40,367 nt of DNA. It comes from a virus. This document shows positions 17,427 through 24,829 of this stretch, piece by piece. Position 1 is the stretch's first letter. Each line of letters opens with the position of its first letter. The stretch is taken from the IMG/VR virus record IMGVR_UViG_3300034072_001401, positions 1-40,367 of that record. One strand, written 5' to 3'. The position numbers and the translations under genes were made by a program. Below the pieces are notes generated by a model. That model saw nothing but the letters and a program-made list of their open reading frames with translations, was not told where the DNA came from and ran no database searches.

Positions 17427-17694
17427 TCTGAGAACCGCTTGACACGTTGCTCAGCCGGAAAAGCTGACATTTGGCCAAAGTCAACCGGCCATTTTCCACA
17501 TTTTTTGTTTCTATTGGCTTGCGCCCAAACCGAATCGCGGCAGTATAGGTGTTGCGTTCGATGCATGCGGCATCGGATGCAATGGCGACCGAGGCTTGTA
17601 GTGGGGCCTCGGTCGCTGCAAACGCCGTTGGTACGACATCCTTTGCAGATAAACTATGCGTCGCACCATCGGCCTTGGCAACAAGGAATGTCAC

Positions 17695-17976
17695 ATGACG
17701 CGTTACCGAGTAGACTGCATCGTTCCCGACGGAGCAGATCACGATCGAAGGATTGACAGCTTGGGCGGGATCTACCCGTTTCGATGGAGTATGCCGATTG
17801 ATGAAGTGATCAATCGCATCAATCGTGGTTCCGATCAATTCTATGTCCTCAAGTTCGGGATGGAGGTCGCGGTGGTGGTCCGAAGGCACAACCTGTATGG
17901 ACCACCCTATCTGACCACCGAAAGAGACGGGTTTCCACCGAACAACCTTCTAAATCTGCCGAACTGTAACAGCTGA
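17695..17976 (+). CDS. DUF3892 family protein, lone forward gene
   Basis: 93 residues from ATG 17695, with AAGGA eight bases upstream; the upstream in-frame ATG has no such site. It reads TRYRVDCIVPDGADHDRRIDSLGG at the start, VAVVVRRHNLYGPPYLTTERDG in the middle and NNLLNLPNC at the end, the conserved blocks of DUF3892. Known function: none established. It lies alone on the forward strand between two leftward operons, with AT-richer DNA upstream, the pattern of a 'moron' with its own promoter. A hairpin follows its stop. It may be expressed in the lysogen. Confidence 0.8.
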   Translation: MTRYRVDCIVPDGADHDRRIDSLGGIYPFRWSMPIDEVINRINRGSDQFYVLKFGMEVAVVVRRHNLYGPPYLTTERDGFPPNNLLNLPNCNS

Positions 17977-17987
17977 GGCAATTGACA

Positions 17988-18021
17988 CCCGCACGGCGCG
18001 TCACGCGGCGCGCCGTGCGGG
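17988..18021. terminator. Strong hairpin between convergent genes
   Basis: Perfect 13-bp stem, CCCGCACGGCGCG (17988-18000) and CGCGCCGTGCGGG (18009-18021), 8-base loop. It begins 11 bases after the forward DUF3892 stop and overlaps the last codons of the leftward DUF6362 gene. Neither side has a T-run, so it may act as a pause, an RNA 3'-end stabiliser or a weak bidirectional terminator rather than a classic one. Confidence 0.5.
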
Positions 18022-18471
18022 ACCGTTCACCGCCCGCGCTACCATACCGATCGACCGCTCATAGCGCTTGCGCAGCGCATCGCTGGTCACCGACGCATCG
18101 CCGAACACCCGCCACACATCGCTCCAGGCAAAGCCGCCGCCCTCGTGCTCGCGCTTGTGCCGCAGCACCAGGCCGACCAGCCTGCGATGCGCTGCCGGCA
18201 CCGCGAGCACCAGCGCCCGCTCGCCTGTCAGCCACCGCTCGACATGCTGCACATTCGCGCGCGAGAGGCCCGCCCCGCGCGGCACAGCCTCGCCATCGCC
18301 ATAATCGCCCAGCCATGTCGCACGGATGATCTCGGGCATGCTCGAGCGCTGCGCAGCGGACAGCCAGCCCCGCTCACGATCGGGCATCCGCGCCAGATAC
18401 TCCATCGCGTCCATCAACGCCGCCTCGACCTCGTCAAAGCTCAGCACATCATCGATCACCATCCCACGCAT
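18001..18471 (-). CDS. DUF6362 family protein, possible DNA-binding
   Basis: 156 residues. The segment AALMDAMEYLARMPDRERGWL and the C-terminal helical part (AWSDVWRVFGDASVTSDALRKRYERSIGMVARAVN) fit DUF6362, a family common in alphaproteobacterial phages whose C-terminal half resembles a helix-turn-helix. Function unknown. It is the last gene of the leftward early operon, after the primase-helicase and possible origin, so a role in late-gene switching or replication is conceivable (inference). The alternative start ATG 18462 is possible. The upstream 32-residue gene overlaps its start. Confidence 0.7.
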   Translation of the reverse strand: MRGMVIDDVLSFDEVEAALMDAMEYLARMPDRERGWLSAAQRSSMPEIIRATWLGDYGDGEAVPRGAGLSRANVQHVERWLTGERALVLAVPAAHRRLVGLVLRHKREHEGGGFAWSDVWRVFGDASVTSDALRKRYERSIGMVARAVNGPARRAA

Positions 18472-18554
18472 CCCTTCACCCCAGCCAGCAGCGCCACGAT
18501 CGACACCGCCATCAGCACCCAGAACTCGGCCCGCAATCGCCAGTCACCCCGCAT
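18456..18554 (-). CDS. 32-residue single-span membrane peptide
   Basis: A very short frame beginning MRGDWRLRAEFW and followed by a hydrophobic stretch (VLMAVSIVALLAGVKG), one predicted membrane span with a positive N-terminus. GGAGG stands six bases before the ATG, one of the best ribosome-binding sites in this region. Its end overlaps the DUF6362 start by 16 bases, so it may mainly couple translation of that gene. No family recognised. Confidence 0.5.
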   Translation of the reverse strand: MRGDWRLRAEFWVLMAVSIVALLAGVKGCVGW

Positions 18555-18905
18555 CGGAAGCCTCCATTTCGCAAAACCCTCTTGGAACCGTCGCTGGAAG
18601 GAAAGCTTCCAACCCCGAAAAACACGAAAAACTCAACAACATCAAAGCATTGAACCATCTGAATACCTTCCTCTTGGAAGGCTATGGAAGGATGGAAGGG
18701 AAATGTGACTATATCCCGCATGTGTCTTTCCTGCGCGCATGCGTGCGGAACTTGCGCGGATTTGCCTTCCATCCTTCCAAAGGCGCACGTCTCCCGCAGA
18801 AAACCGCGCTTTCTTCCCCTCCACCCGGCAGATATCATCCTTCCGCACCCCTCCACGTGGAAGGCACAGCAGGGGGCCCAAGCCCGAACGACCCTGCAAT
18901 CCGCA
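18555..18905. other. Noncoding repeat-rich region, candidate replication origin
   Basis: No convincing gene. It holds many GGAAGG/CCTTCC elements: 18596-18610 (GGAAGGAAAGCTTCC), 18676-18681, 18686-18699 (GGAAGGATGGAAGG), its exact inverse CCTTCCATCCTTCC at 18765-18778, 18839-18844 and 18859-18864. An AT-rich stretch lies at about 18,610-18,665. Repeats plus AT-rich DNA directly downstream of a D5-type primase-helicase suggest an iteron-type origin. The function is inferred. Confidence 0.5.
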
Positions 18906-20726
18906 TCAATCCCACCCCGGAATGGCGTCCGGCGGCGGCGGATCGGGCTCGCCAGCAGCAGAGCCGCCCCAGTCGCCCCGCTCGACCTGCTCCAGCGTCA
19001 CCAGCGCGCGGATCCGTGTCCACCACACCCCGTTGCTGGTCACCTGCTCGAAGCCCTTGTTTTCCAGCTCCACCTTCATGCGCTTGAGGCCGATCTCGGA
19101 GCCACCCGCCTGCTTGGCCCAGGCGGTGTACATCTGGTGCAGCTCGCTCGATCGCACGCGCACCGTCTTCGGGTCGCCGCCCACCTCGCAGCAATCGGCC
19201 AGGAAGCGGCCCACATCGTCCTCGTCGCCGCGATAGCGATCGGTTGCCATGCGCACCTCGTCGGGCTCGATCAGGCCGTTCTGCAGCCAGTCCAGAATGC
19301 CGGTGACCAGCTGGGCGAATATGCCGTCGGCCTCGGCGCGCAGCTGCTCGGGCAGCGTGCGGTCGCGCTCTTCCTTCGGGATCTGCACCGACCAGGGCAC
19401 CATCTGCATGCGTCGCCAGATGCCGTCGGTCTTGTCCTTGATCTTCGGCTTGTTGTTGCCGCTGATGGTGATCTTGAACTCGGGCAGAAAGGTGAAGAAC
19501 GACTTGTTCAGGTGCCGCGCGTCGACCGGGTCGCCCCCGGTCACCATCTTGACCAGCCCTTCGTTCAGCACCGCGCCCGTGGAAGGTTCCGATACGCGCA
19601 GGAAGCGAACGCCGGGCAACCGGGCAAGGTCGGGGCTGGCCTGGTCGCCGCGCTTCTTCACGCCCTGGTCCAGGAACGTCTCGATCTGCGTCGACCCGGC
19701 ATAATCACCCGCAATGTGCGCTACCGTCTCCACCCAGGTGCCCTTGCCGTTGGAGCCACCGCCCCAGAAGAACGCCAGCTTCTGGTCACCGATCTCGCCG
19801 GTCAGCGATAGGCCACCCCATTGCAGCAGGAACCGCCGCATCGCTGGGTCGGGCTGCACCCGCTCGAGGAACGCCGACCATTTCGCGCACTGCTTGCGCG
19901 GGTTGAACTCCACCCGCGTCACCTTGGTGATCAGGTCCTCGCGCCGGTGCGGGTGCAGCACGGCGCGCCATGGCCCCATATGCCACTCGCTCTTGCCCGC
20001 GGCGACCTCTTCGCTTGATCGCTTCTCGGCCTTGCGCTCGAAGCGCAGCGTGCCGTTCAGGCAGTTGATCGCCATGCGGTCGCTATCCAGCTCCCCGGGC
20101 GCGATTACCACGCCCGCCAGCGATTTCACGATGCCGGGGATCTTGTTGATCCGCCCACCATCCTCGCTCGATTTCGCCCAGCGGCGCAGCAGCTCGCTGA
20201 ACGGCACCGCCTTCTTGCCCTCGCCCACCAAGTAATCGAGCCGGTCGCGCTGCTGCGCCTCGTGCGCCAGCATCTGCGACGCGTCCCAGTGCGGCTCGGG
20301 CGGCACCTTGAACCCGCTCTCGGCGATCAGGTCCGCCTCGTGGCCGATGCCGCGCACCGTGGCATGCACCGCCTGCATCACGCGCGCGGGCGTCTTGTCC
20401 TTTTCCTCGCTCAGCAGCTGCCAGCGGCGGCCGTCCCAGGCGAACCACCCGATTTCCTGACAGAAGCGGAACGAATCGCCAAAACGCAGCGCAAACCGCT
20501 CGGCATTGCCCAGGTCGGTGCGCGGCAGGAACGCGCACGCCCGGTCCTTTTCGGGGTCGGCAGGCGTGACGATCCGACCGACCGGCGGCTTCCTTCCATC
20601 CGCTTGGCCATCGGCCACGCCATCGCCGGGGGGCGCGGGGGCAGGCGAGGCGGCACCAGCGGCGGCGCTCTCCTTGCCGGGACGCGCCTTGCGCCCGGTG
20701 GATTCTGCTGCAGGATTGCGGGGCAT
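18906..20726 (-). CDS. D5/P4-type DNA primase-helicase (SF3)
   Basis: 606 residues. Low-complexity Ala/Pro/Gly N-terminus to about 55, then a D5 N-terminal-like region. The SF3 ATPase is at about 290-470: KLAFFWGGGSNGKGTWVETV holds Walker A (GGGSNGKGT, 322-330), RFLRVSEPSTGAVLNEGLVKMVTGGD is the Walker B/B' area, and KITISGNNKPKIKDKTDGIWRRM is the SF3 sensor motif. WQLLSEEKDK and FAWDGRRW near 95-110 are usual in this family. A C-terminal winged-helix-like part follows. No archaeo-eukaryotic primase domain is obvious. It unwinds the phage origin, possibly the repeats just downstream. It is separated from the upstream gene by three bases. Confidence 0.92.
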   Translation of the reverse strand: MPRNPAAESTGRKARPGKESAAAGAASPAPAPPGDGVADGQADGRKPPVGRIVTPADPEKDRACAFLPRTDLGNAERFALRFGDSFRFCQEIGWFAWDGRRWQLLSEEKDKTPARVMQAVHATVRGIGHEADLIAESGFKVPPEPHWDASQMLAHEAQQRDRLDYLVGEGKKAVPFSELLRRWAKSSEDGGRINKIPGIVKSLAGVVIAPGELDSDRMAINCLNGTLRFERKAEKRSSEEVAAGKSEWHMGPWRAVLHPHRREDLITKVTRVEFNPRKQCAKWSAFLERVQPDPAMRRFLLQWGGLSLTGEIGDQKLAFFWGGGSNGKGTWVETVAHIAGDYAGSTQIETFLDQGVKKRGDQASPDLARLPGVRFLRVSEPSTGAVLNEGLVKMVTGGDPVDARHLNKSFFTFLPEFKITISGNNKPKIKDKTDGIWRRMQMVPWSVQIPKEERDRTLPEQLRAEADGIFAQLVTGILDWLQNGLIEPDEVRMATDRYRGDEDDVGRFLADCCEVGGDPKTVRVRSSELHQMYTAWAKQAGGSEIGLKRMKVELENKGFEQVTSNGVWWTRIRALVTLEQVERGDWGGSAAGEPDPPPPDAIPGWD

Positions 20727-20729
20727 GGG

Positions 20730-21122
20730 TCAGTCGGCCTGCTGGTCCGTTGCTGGCGGATACTTCGCCTTGCGATAGGCTTGCGCACCCTCCGCCGCCT
20801 TGTCGCGCACCGCCTCCCATGCAGCCTGCTCTTCAGGATCGTTAACCAGAACAGCGCTCATGGTTGCCGCTGTCTGGATATTCGCCAGGATCGACAACAG
20901 TTCGCGCGACAGATCGTCCAACCCGGCACGCCAATTGGCGACGCCGGATTTTGCGGCTTCTGGCACGTACGCACCATCGCGGTCGACAAATACAACACGA
21001 AGGCGCTGGATCTCGTCGGCAGCGCGCTGGCAGACCGGATGACCAGCCGGGTACGATAGAATTCGATTTTGGGCGCGGCCAAAGCGGTCAATGCACCTCA
21101 GTTCATCAACGATATCGATCAT
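20730..21122 (-). CDS. Hypothetical protein, replication operon
   Basis: 130 residues from ATG 21122, which overlaps the upstream TGA (ATGA); a longer in-frame extension overlaps the neighbour and is rejected. The N-terminus MIDIVDELRCIDRFGRAQNRIL is followed by PVCQRAADEIQRLRVVFVDRDG. The C-terminal half is helical and charged (DPEEQAAWEAVRDKAAEGAQAYRKAKY). The early part resembles the short nucleic-acid-handling accessory proteins of many phages (LxxAADEIxRLR), but no function can be assigned. It lies immediately before the primase-helicase. Confidence 0.7.
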   Translation of the reverse strand: MIDIVDELRCIDRFGRAQNRILSYPAGHPVCQRAADEIQRLRVVFVDRDGAYVPEAAKSGVANWRAGLDDLSRELLSILANIQTAATMSAVLVNDPEEQAAWEAVRDKAAEGAQAYRKAKYPPATDQQAD

Positions 21123-21751
21123 TCCGCCGCCTCCAGCACCATCTCGGGCATCATTACCCGCACCGCCGGCAGACCCTGCCGCTCGGCCATCTTCTGTTCG
21201 ACCACCGCCGCAAAGCGCTCGTCTTCGCACACGATCATCCGGTTCGGGCCCAGCGCGCGCAGCATCGCCATGGTCGCGGGCGTCCAGGCCAGCAGGCAGA
21301 GGCCATCCCCGCCCCCGCGCACCCATTGCAGCGGGTTGGCATAGAGCTTCAGCGCCGGGGCCTCGGCCCAGCCCGTCGCGCGCGGTGGCATCCAGGCATT
21401 GGCGCTCCACAGGTCCCTGCCCAGCATCACGCCGTTGCCGCAGCGCAGCGCCCAGCCATCGGGCTGGCGCGGATCGAACGCCACCAGGTCGGTGACGATG
21501 CCGTCCTCGACCACCGGCAGGATGATCGCGATCTCGCCCGCCCCCTCGGCCAACTCGAACAGCTCGCGATCGCGCGAATAGCTCACCATCGCCCGCCCGA
21601 TCTCGCCCGCCGCACAGGCCTCGGCCAGCCACCGCGCAGGCACCCCCTGCTCGCGCAGGAAGGTGACCGCCGAAAACCGCAGCCCATTGGCCGCCACCAA
21701 CATCTGCGCGCGCAGCCCCAGATTGTCGGGCGCAAACCGATCGATCGTCAC
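21119..21751 (-). CDS. Hypothetical protein, possibly primase-associated
   Basis: 210 residues, no certain family. It contains a short helical N-terminus (FLREQGVPARWLAEACAAG), a central beta-rich part (IAIILPVVEDGIVTDLVAFDPR, WALRCGNGVMLG) and PLQWVRGGGDGLCLLAWTPATMAMLRALGPNRMIVCEDERFAAVVEQKM. Gly-Asp-Gly-Leu-Cys-Leu-Leu near 150 and Ile-Val-Cys-Glu-Asp-Glu near 180 recall the acidic strand ends of a TOPRIM-like fold. With the helicase two genes on, a split primase is a guess worth testing by structure prediction. ATG 21751 overlaps the upstream stop (ATGA). Confidence 0.65.
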   Translation of the reverse strand: MTIDRFAPDNLGLRAQMLVAANGLRFSAVTFLREQGVPARWLAEACAAGEIGRAMVSYSRDRELFELAEGAGEIAIILPVVEDGIVTDLVAFDPRQPDGWALRCGNGVMLGRDLWSANAWMPPRATGWAEAPALKLYANPLQWVRGGGDGLCLLAWTPATMAMLRALGPNRMIVCEDERFAAVVEQKMAERQGLPAVRVMMPEMVLEAAE

Positions 21752-22413
21752 GCCGCCTTCTCCCTCTCAGCGCCGCCGATCAGCGGCGCCCATTGCGCGG
21801 CCATCGCCGCTGCGATTCCCGGATAGGTCTGGCTGCGCCGTCGCGCGCGATCGGGTCCCGGCGGCTCGCGATGGCAGCGCGACCATGCCTTGTGCTCTGC
21901 GGTGCCCGGCAGCGGCGGCGTCAGCATGGCAGTCGGCACCAGGCGCGGCAGGTCGATCAGCTCGAGGCCGGTGTTCTTGAAGAACGGCTCGCCGAAGAAA
22001 TAGGGGTGCACGAACTGCACCGGCCCCCGCTGCGTCAGAGCGATGGCATGACCATGCATCACCGGGTTCTCGATCGCCCTGCGCGGAATCTGGACTGCAT
22101 CGCGCAACCGGCGATAGAACGCCGCTGCCCGCTCCAGCTCCGTCCAGCGCGCCGGGTCCCGCCCGTTCGCCTTGCGCCCGCCGATGTACAGATGCTTCGC
22201 CCCGCTGTTGCACAGGATCGTGCAGGGCGGATGCGCCACCATCAGCAGGTCCCAACCGTCGTCCAGATGGTCGAGCACGTCGCCGGTGATATGCCGGTTG
22301 CTACCATCATCGGCAGGCATGGTGTCGCAGGACCAGGCATCGCAGCCCATCGCCTCGAACGCCCGCCTCACCACCCCGCTGCGCTCGCAGGCGACCAGAA
22401 CACGGCCCATCAT
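21748..22413 (-). CDS. DNA cytosine methyltransferase-like protein (short phage type)
   Basis: 221 residues. It begins GRVLVACERSGVVRRAFEAMG (Rossmann/SAM motif I-like), then GDVLDHL and LLMVAHPPCTILCNSG with the Pro-Pro-Cys of C5 methyltransferase motif IV (Cys64), and RRAIENPVMHGHA with the Glu-Asn-Pro of motif VI. It is much shorter than true C5 enzymes and no target-recognition domain or QxRxR motif is visible. Such minimal proteins are common in phages and often annotated as DNA methyltransferase, but activity is rarely shown. It may modify phage DNA against host restriction or act on another substrate. ATG overlaps the upstream stop. Confidence 0.75.
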   Translation of the reverse strand: MMGRVLVACERSGVVRRAFEAMGCDAWSCDTMPADDGSNRHITGDVLDHLDDGWDLLMVAHPPCTILCNSGAKHLYIGGRKANGRDPARWTELERAAAFYRRLRDAVQIPRRAIENPVMHGHAIALTQRGPVQFVHPYFFGEPFFKNTGLELIDLPRLVPTAMLTPPLPGTAEHKAWSRCHREPPGPDRARRRSQTYPGIAAAMAAQWAPLIGGAEREKAA

Positions 22414-22631
22414 GCCGCCTCGCCCAGATCCAGCTTGCGCTGTGGCTCCAGCGCCTTGTCTCGGGCGGCGGCCCAGTCATGGGCCTTGGCCATGTCGATC
22501 GTACCGCCGTTTTCGCGAACGAACCGGTCGAAGCAGTGCGCAATCTTCGCTGGGCAGCTGTCCCACCAATAGTAGCACGTGCCTGGCCCAGCGTTGATAT
22601 CGCGTGCGCAAATAGCCTTTCGCCCCGCCAT
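22410..22631 (-). CDS. Small Cys-containing hypothetical protein
   Basis: 73 residues from ATG 22631 (a GTG lies one codon upstream), with GAGGAAGAG upstream. The sequence runs MAGRKAICARDINAGPGTCYYWWDSCPAKIAHCFDRF, then a charged half (AKAHDWAAARDKALEPQRKLD). Four Cys residues, three of them clustered, suggest a small metal site or redox pair. No family recognised. It sits between the zinc-ribbon protein and the cytosine-methyltransferase-like gene, overlapping both by one to four bases. Confidence 0.6.
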   Translation of the reverse strand: MAGRKAICARDINAGPGTCYYWWDSCPAKIAHCFDRFVRENGGTIDMAKAHDWAAARDKALEPQRKLDLGEAA

Positions 22632-22918
22632 CACTCTTCCTCATCCAGCAGATTGTCGATCAGCACCGTTTCATGGCTGATCACGTCCAGGATCCGCGTC
22701 GCCAGCACCGCCACCGGCATGCCGCGCTGGCTGGCGATCGGCAGCAACCGGTCCGTCAGCGCCCGATCGAGCGCGATCGTGCGCGTCACCGGCGACAGTG
22801 GCGTGTCGAGCTCGTCGAGGCAGGCAGGGCACACGAACAGCTGGTGCCACCGCGTCAACGCCTCGCGCGTCTGCCGCTGGCAACGACCGCAGAACATCGG
22901 AACGATCGGGGGCTTCAT
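22631..22918 (-). CDS. Zinc-ribbon plus DNA-binding-like small protein
   Basis: 95 residues from ATG 22918, overlapping the methyltransferase stop (ATGA). The N-terminal half has Cys-Gly-Arg-Cys and Cys-Pro-Ala-Cys about 20 residues apart, a zinc ribbon. The C-terminal half (RTIALDRALTDRLLPIASQRGMPVAVLATRILDVIS) has the rhythm of a ribbon-helix-helix: beta strand Thr-Ile-Ala-Leu-Asp, then two helices. The acidic end is LLDEEE. It could be a small operon-encoded regulator. No family named with certainty. Confidence 0.65.
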   Translation of the reverse strand: MKPPIVPMFCGRCQRQTREALTRWHQLFVCPACLDELDTPLSPVTRTIALDRALTDRLLPIASQRGMPVAVLATRILDVISHETVLIDNLLDEEE

Positions 22919-23520
22919 GCCGCGACCCCGAACTTGTCGGTCTGGTTGCCCCAGCATTCCCAGCCTGGCCGCTGCTGACGGGCGAACAGCTCGATCCGCG
23001 GCCCGGCGACCAGCGCCTCGATCCGCTCATATTGCGCATCGGGCTTGCGGCTGTGCTCGCGTCGCGGCTCGACGATCGCCTGCCGCACGCCCTTGGCCTG
23101 CCGCGCCGGGTTGCCCCGCGTGAACAGCAGGCACGGCTCCACCTGCTTGCGCGTCCAGTATCCGAACCCCATGCGCAGCTCGGCAATGTCACCGGTGAAA
23201 AGGTCTATCTGATTGGCGCCGATCAGCTTCTGCTTCAGCCAGTAGAACGCGTCGGTCTTGAACGTGAATCCCCATGCCCGCGCCAGCGCGAACGATTCCT
23301 CGAGATGACTGCCGACCACCCACATGAACAGAGCGCAGTCCTTCGCCGCGATGTCGCCCACCGGCAGCGCCGCCATCTGCTCCAGCGTCATGGTCTGGTA
23401 ATGGTCTTCGGCACACCGATGCGGAGTCATCGTCTCGCCGCTGTGCGTCTCGAACGCCCAGGGCGGATCCGCCAGGATGCAGCCGAAGCGACCGATCATG
23501 TCTTCGCTGAAAACACTCAT
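22915..23520 (-). CDS. MT-A70 family DNA N6-adenine methyltransferase
   Basis: 201 residues from ATG 23520, overlapping the small HTH gene's stop (ATGA). It carries the catalytic CILADPPWAF (Asp18-Pro-Pro-Trp21) at the N-terminus, YQTMTLEQMAALPV, ALFMWVVGSHLEE, and the C-terminal GNPARQAKGVRQAIVEPRREHSRKPDAQYERIEALV, a near-canonical MT-A70 end with the Glu-His-Ser-Arg-Lys-Pro block. It transfers methyl groups to adenine in DNA. In phages such enzymes protect from restriction or alter regulation. The two methyltransferase-like genes of this operon are separated by two small genes. Confidence 0.92.
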   Translation of the reverse strand: MSVFSEDMIGRFGCILADPPWAFETHSGETMTPHRCAEDHYQTMTLEQMAALPVGDIAAKDCALFMWVVGSHLEESFALARAWGFTFKTDAFYWLKQKLIGANQIDLFTGDIAELRMGFGYWTRKQVEPCLLFTRGNPARQAKGVRQAIVEPRREHSRKPDAQYERIEALVAGPRIELFARQQRPGWECWGNQTDKFGVAA

Positions 23521-23651
23521 TTCGCCTGCCATCCCAATCCCGCGCAGATCTGCGCCCAGAGCGATTCCGCCCGATAGATGCTCATTTTCAGCGTGCGGGC
23601 CGCGCGGGCGATGCTGCCGTGGCGCGCCACCAGATCGGCCAGCGCATCCAT
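23517..23651 (-). CDS. 44-residue helix-turn-helix protein
   Basis: A short frame not far below the clamp gene: MDALADLVARHGSIARAARTLKMSIYRAESLWAQICAGLGWQAK. LVARHGSIARAARTLKMSIYRAESLW has clear HTH spacing. ATG 23651 has AAGGA at ten bases; GTG 23675 would add eight residues. Its stop overlaps the MT-A70 start. Perhaps a small sequence-specific co-factor for the neighbouring methyltransferase or for replication. No family named. Confidence 0.6.
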   Translation of the reverse strand: MDALADLVARHGSIARAARTLKMSIYRAESLWAQICAGLGWQAK

Positions 23652-23682
23652 GTCGCGTTCGTCCTTGCTGGCCACCGCCCGC

Positions 23683-24828
23683 TCAGACCCGCATCGGCAT
23701 CAGCACGCACGCGCGGTCGCTGGCGTCGCCCTTGCTCCACCCCGTCGGGCCCGTGCTGTCGCTGAACCGCACCGACGCGCTTTCACCGGGCAGCTGCGCC
23801 AGCACATCGGCCAGGAACCGCCCGTTGAAGCCGATGGCGAAATGCAAGCCGGTCCAGTTGCCCTCGGCCTCGATCGTTTCGCTCGCCGTGCCCGTCTCCG
23901 GGCAGGTGCAGCTCAGCTCGATCGAGCTCGCCCCGAACTCCAGCTTTACCGCCCGCGTCTTGTCGTTGCTGATCGCGATCACCCGCCCCAGCGCATCTTC
24001 CAGCGCGCGCGGATCGAACCGGCATTCGCTGGTTGCACCGGTGGGCAGCACCCGCCGCCAGTCCGGGAAATTCCCGTCGATCAGCTTGGAGACCAGCACC
24101 GTCTCGCCCGCCTCGACCCGCATCTTGCCAGGCGTAAACGCCACATCGACGCGCGATTCGGCGCACAATGTCTGGATGATCGGCACCGCCTTGCGCGGCA
24201 CGATGCTGTCGGCCAGCGTCTCGCTCCCCTCGGGCGCGGCAAGGGTCACATGGTGCAGCCGGTGACCGTCGGTCGCGACCACGAACAGCGCTGCCGCGCC
24301 ATCCTCATCTGCCCGCCGCTCGAACTGCACCCCGTTCAGATAATAGCGCGTCTCTTCGGCCGACATCGCCGGGCGCACGTGCGCCAGCGCCTCGGCCAGA
24401 CCTGCGCCCTCCATCTCCCACTGCGCCGCCCAGTCCAGGCAGGCGATGCGCGGAAAATCGTCGACCGGCAGAGTCGGGAAGCTGAACCGCGCACGGCCGC
24501 AGCGCATGATCAACCGGCCATGCTGCAGCTGCAGCACCACCTCGCTGTCCTTGGACAGCTTTTGCACCGCCGCATCGAACACCCGGCCCTGCACGGTGAT
24601 TGCCCAGCTGCCGGACGATTGCCCGACAGGCACCTGCCGCGTCAGCTCAATATCCAGGTCGGTCGCGGTCACGGTCAGATGCTCGCGCGTCACGCTGATC
24701 AGCACGTTCGCCAGGATGGGAATCGTGTTCTTAGTCTCGACCGCCGCGATCACCGATTTCAGCGCCGCCTTCAGCGACCCGCTCGGCAGGCTCACCGTCG
24801 CCGCCGCCGTGTTCTGACCACGCGCCAT
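23683..24828 (-). CDS. dnaN: Phage-encoded DNA polymerase III beta subunit (sliding clamp)
   Basis: 381 residues, the normal DnaN length. It shows all three clamp domains: SLKAALKSVIAAVETKNTIPILANVLI with VTATDLDIELTR, then LAEALAHVRPAMSAEETRYYLNGVQFE with VVATDGHRLHHV, then VSKLIDGNFPDWRRVLPTG. It ends in ACVLMPMRV, which matches the canonical bacterial DnaN end (VLMPMRV). The hydrophobic binding pocket for clamp-binding peptides is thus likely kept. No DNA polymerase is encoded in the genome, so the clamp probably recruits or competes for the host Pol III. ATG 24828 lies one base below the preceding stop. Confidence 0.95.
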   Translation of the reverse strand: MARGQNTAAATVSLPSGSLKAALKSVIAAVETKNTIPILANVLISVTREHLTVTATDLDIELTRQVPVGQSSGSWAITVQGRVFDAAVQKLSKDSEVVLQLQHGRLIMRCGRARFSFPTLPVDDFPRIACLDWAAQWEMEGAGLAEALAHVRPAMSAEETRYYLNGVQFERRADEDGAAALFVVATDGHRLHHVTLAAPEGSETLADSIVPRKAVPIIQTLCAESRVDVAFTPGKMRVEAGETVLVSKLIDGNFPDWRRVLPTGATSECRFDPRALEDALGRVIAISNDKTRAVKLEFGASSIELSCTCPETGTASETIEAEGNWTGLHFAIGFNGRFLADVLAQLPGESASVRFSDSTGPTGWSKGDASDRACVLMPMRV

Positions 24829-24829
24829 G

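Larger units (their letters stand above)
17238..17694. other. 457-bp noncoding region: late promoter and likely cos region
   Basis: No convincing gene is seen on either strand. It separates the leftward HNH-terminase operon from a forward gene and should hold the late promoter and probably the TerS/cos sites. It contains the 17270-17304 hairpin, an 11-bp direct repeat (17389-17399, 17416-17426) and an AT-richer stretch at about 17,400-17,560 with a perfect TTGACA at 17439 but no clear -10. TATAGG at 17544 may serve the forward gene. Confidence 0.5.

Noticed and set aside
17416-17889. Leftward 157-codon frame opposite DUF3892
   Set aside because: Partly antisense to a recognised family protein and otherwise runs into the noncoding late leader; no ribosome-binding site.
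18512-18856. Leftward 114-codon frame in the repeat region
   Set aside because: Composition (Phe/Gly/Arg runs) mirrors the GGAAGG repeats; more likely noncoding origin DNA.
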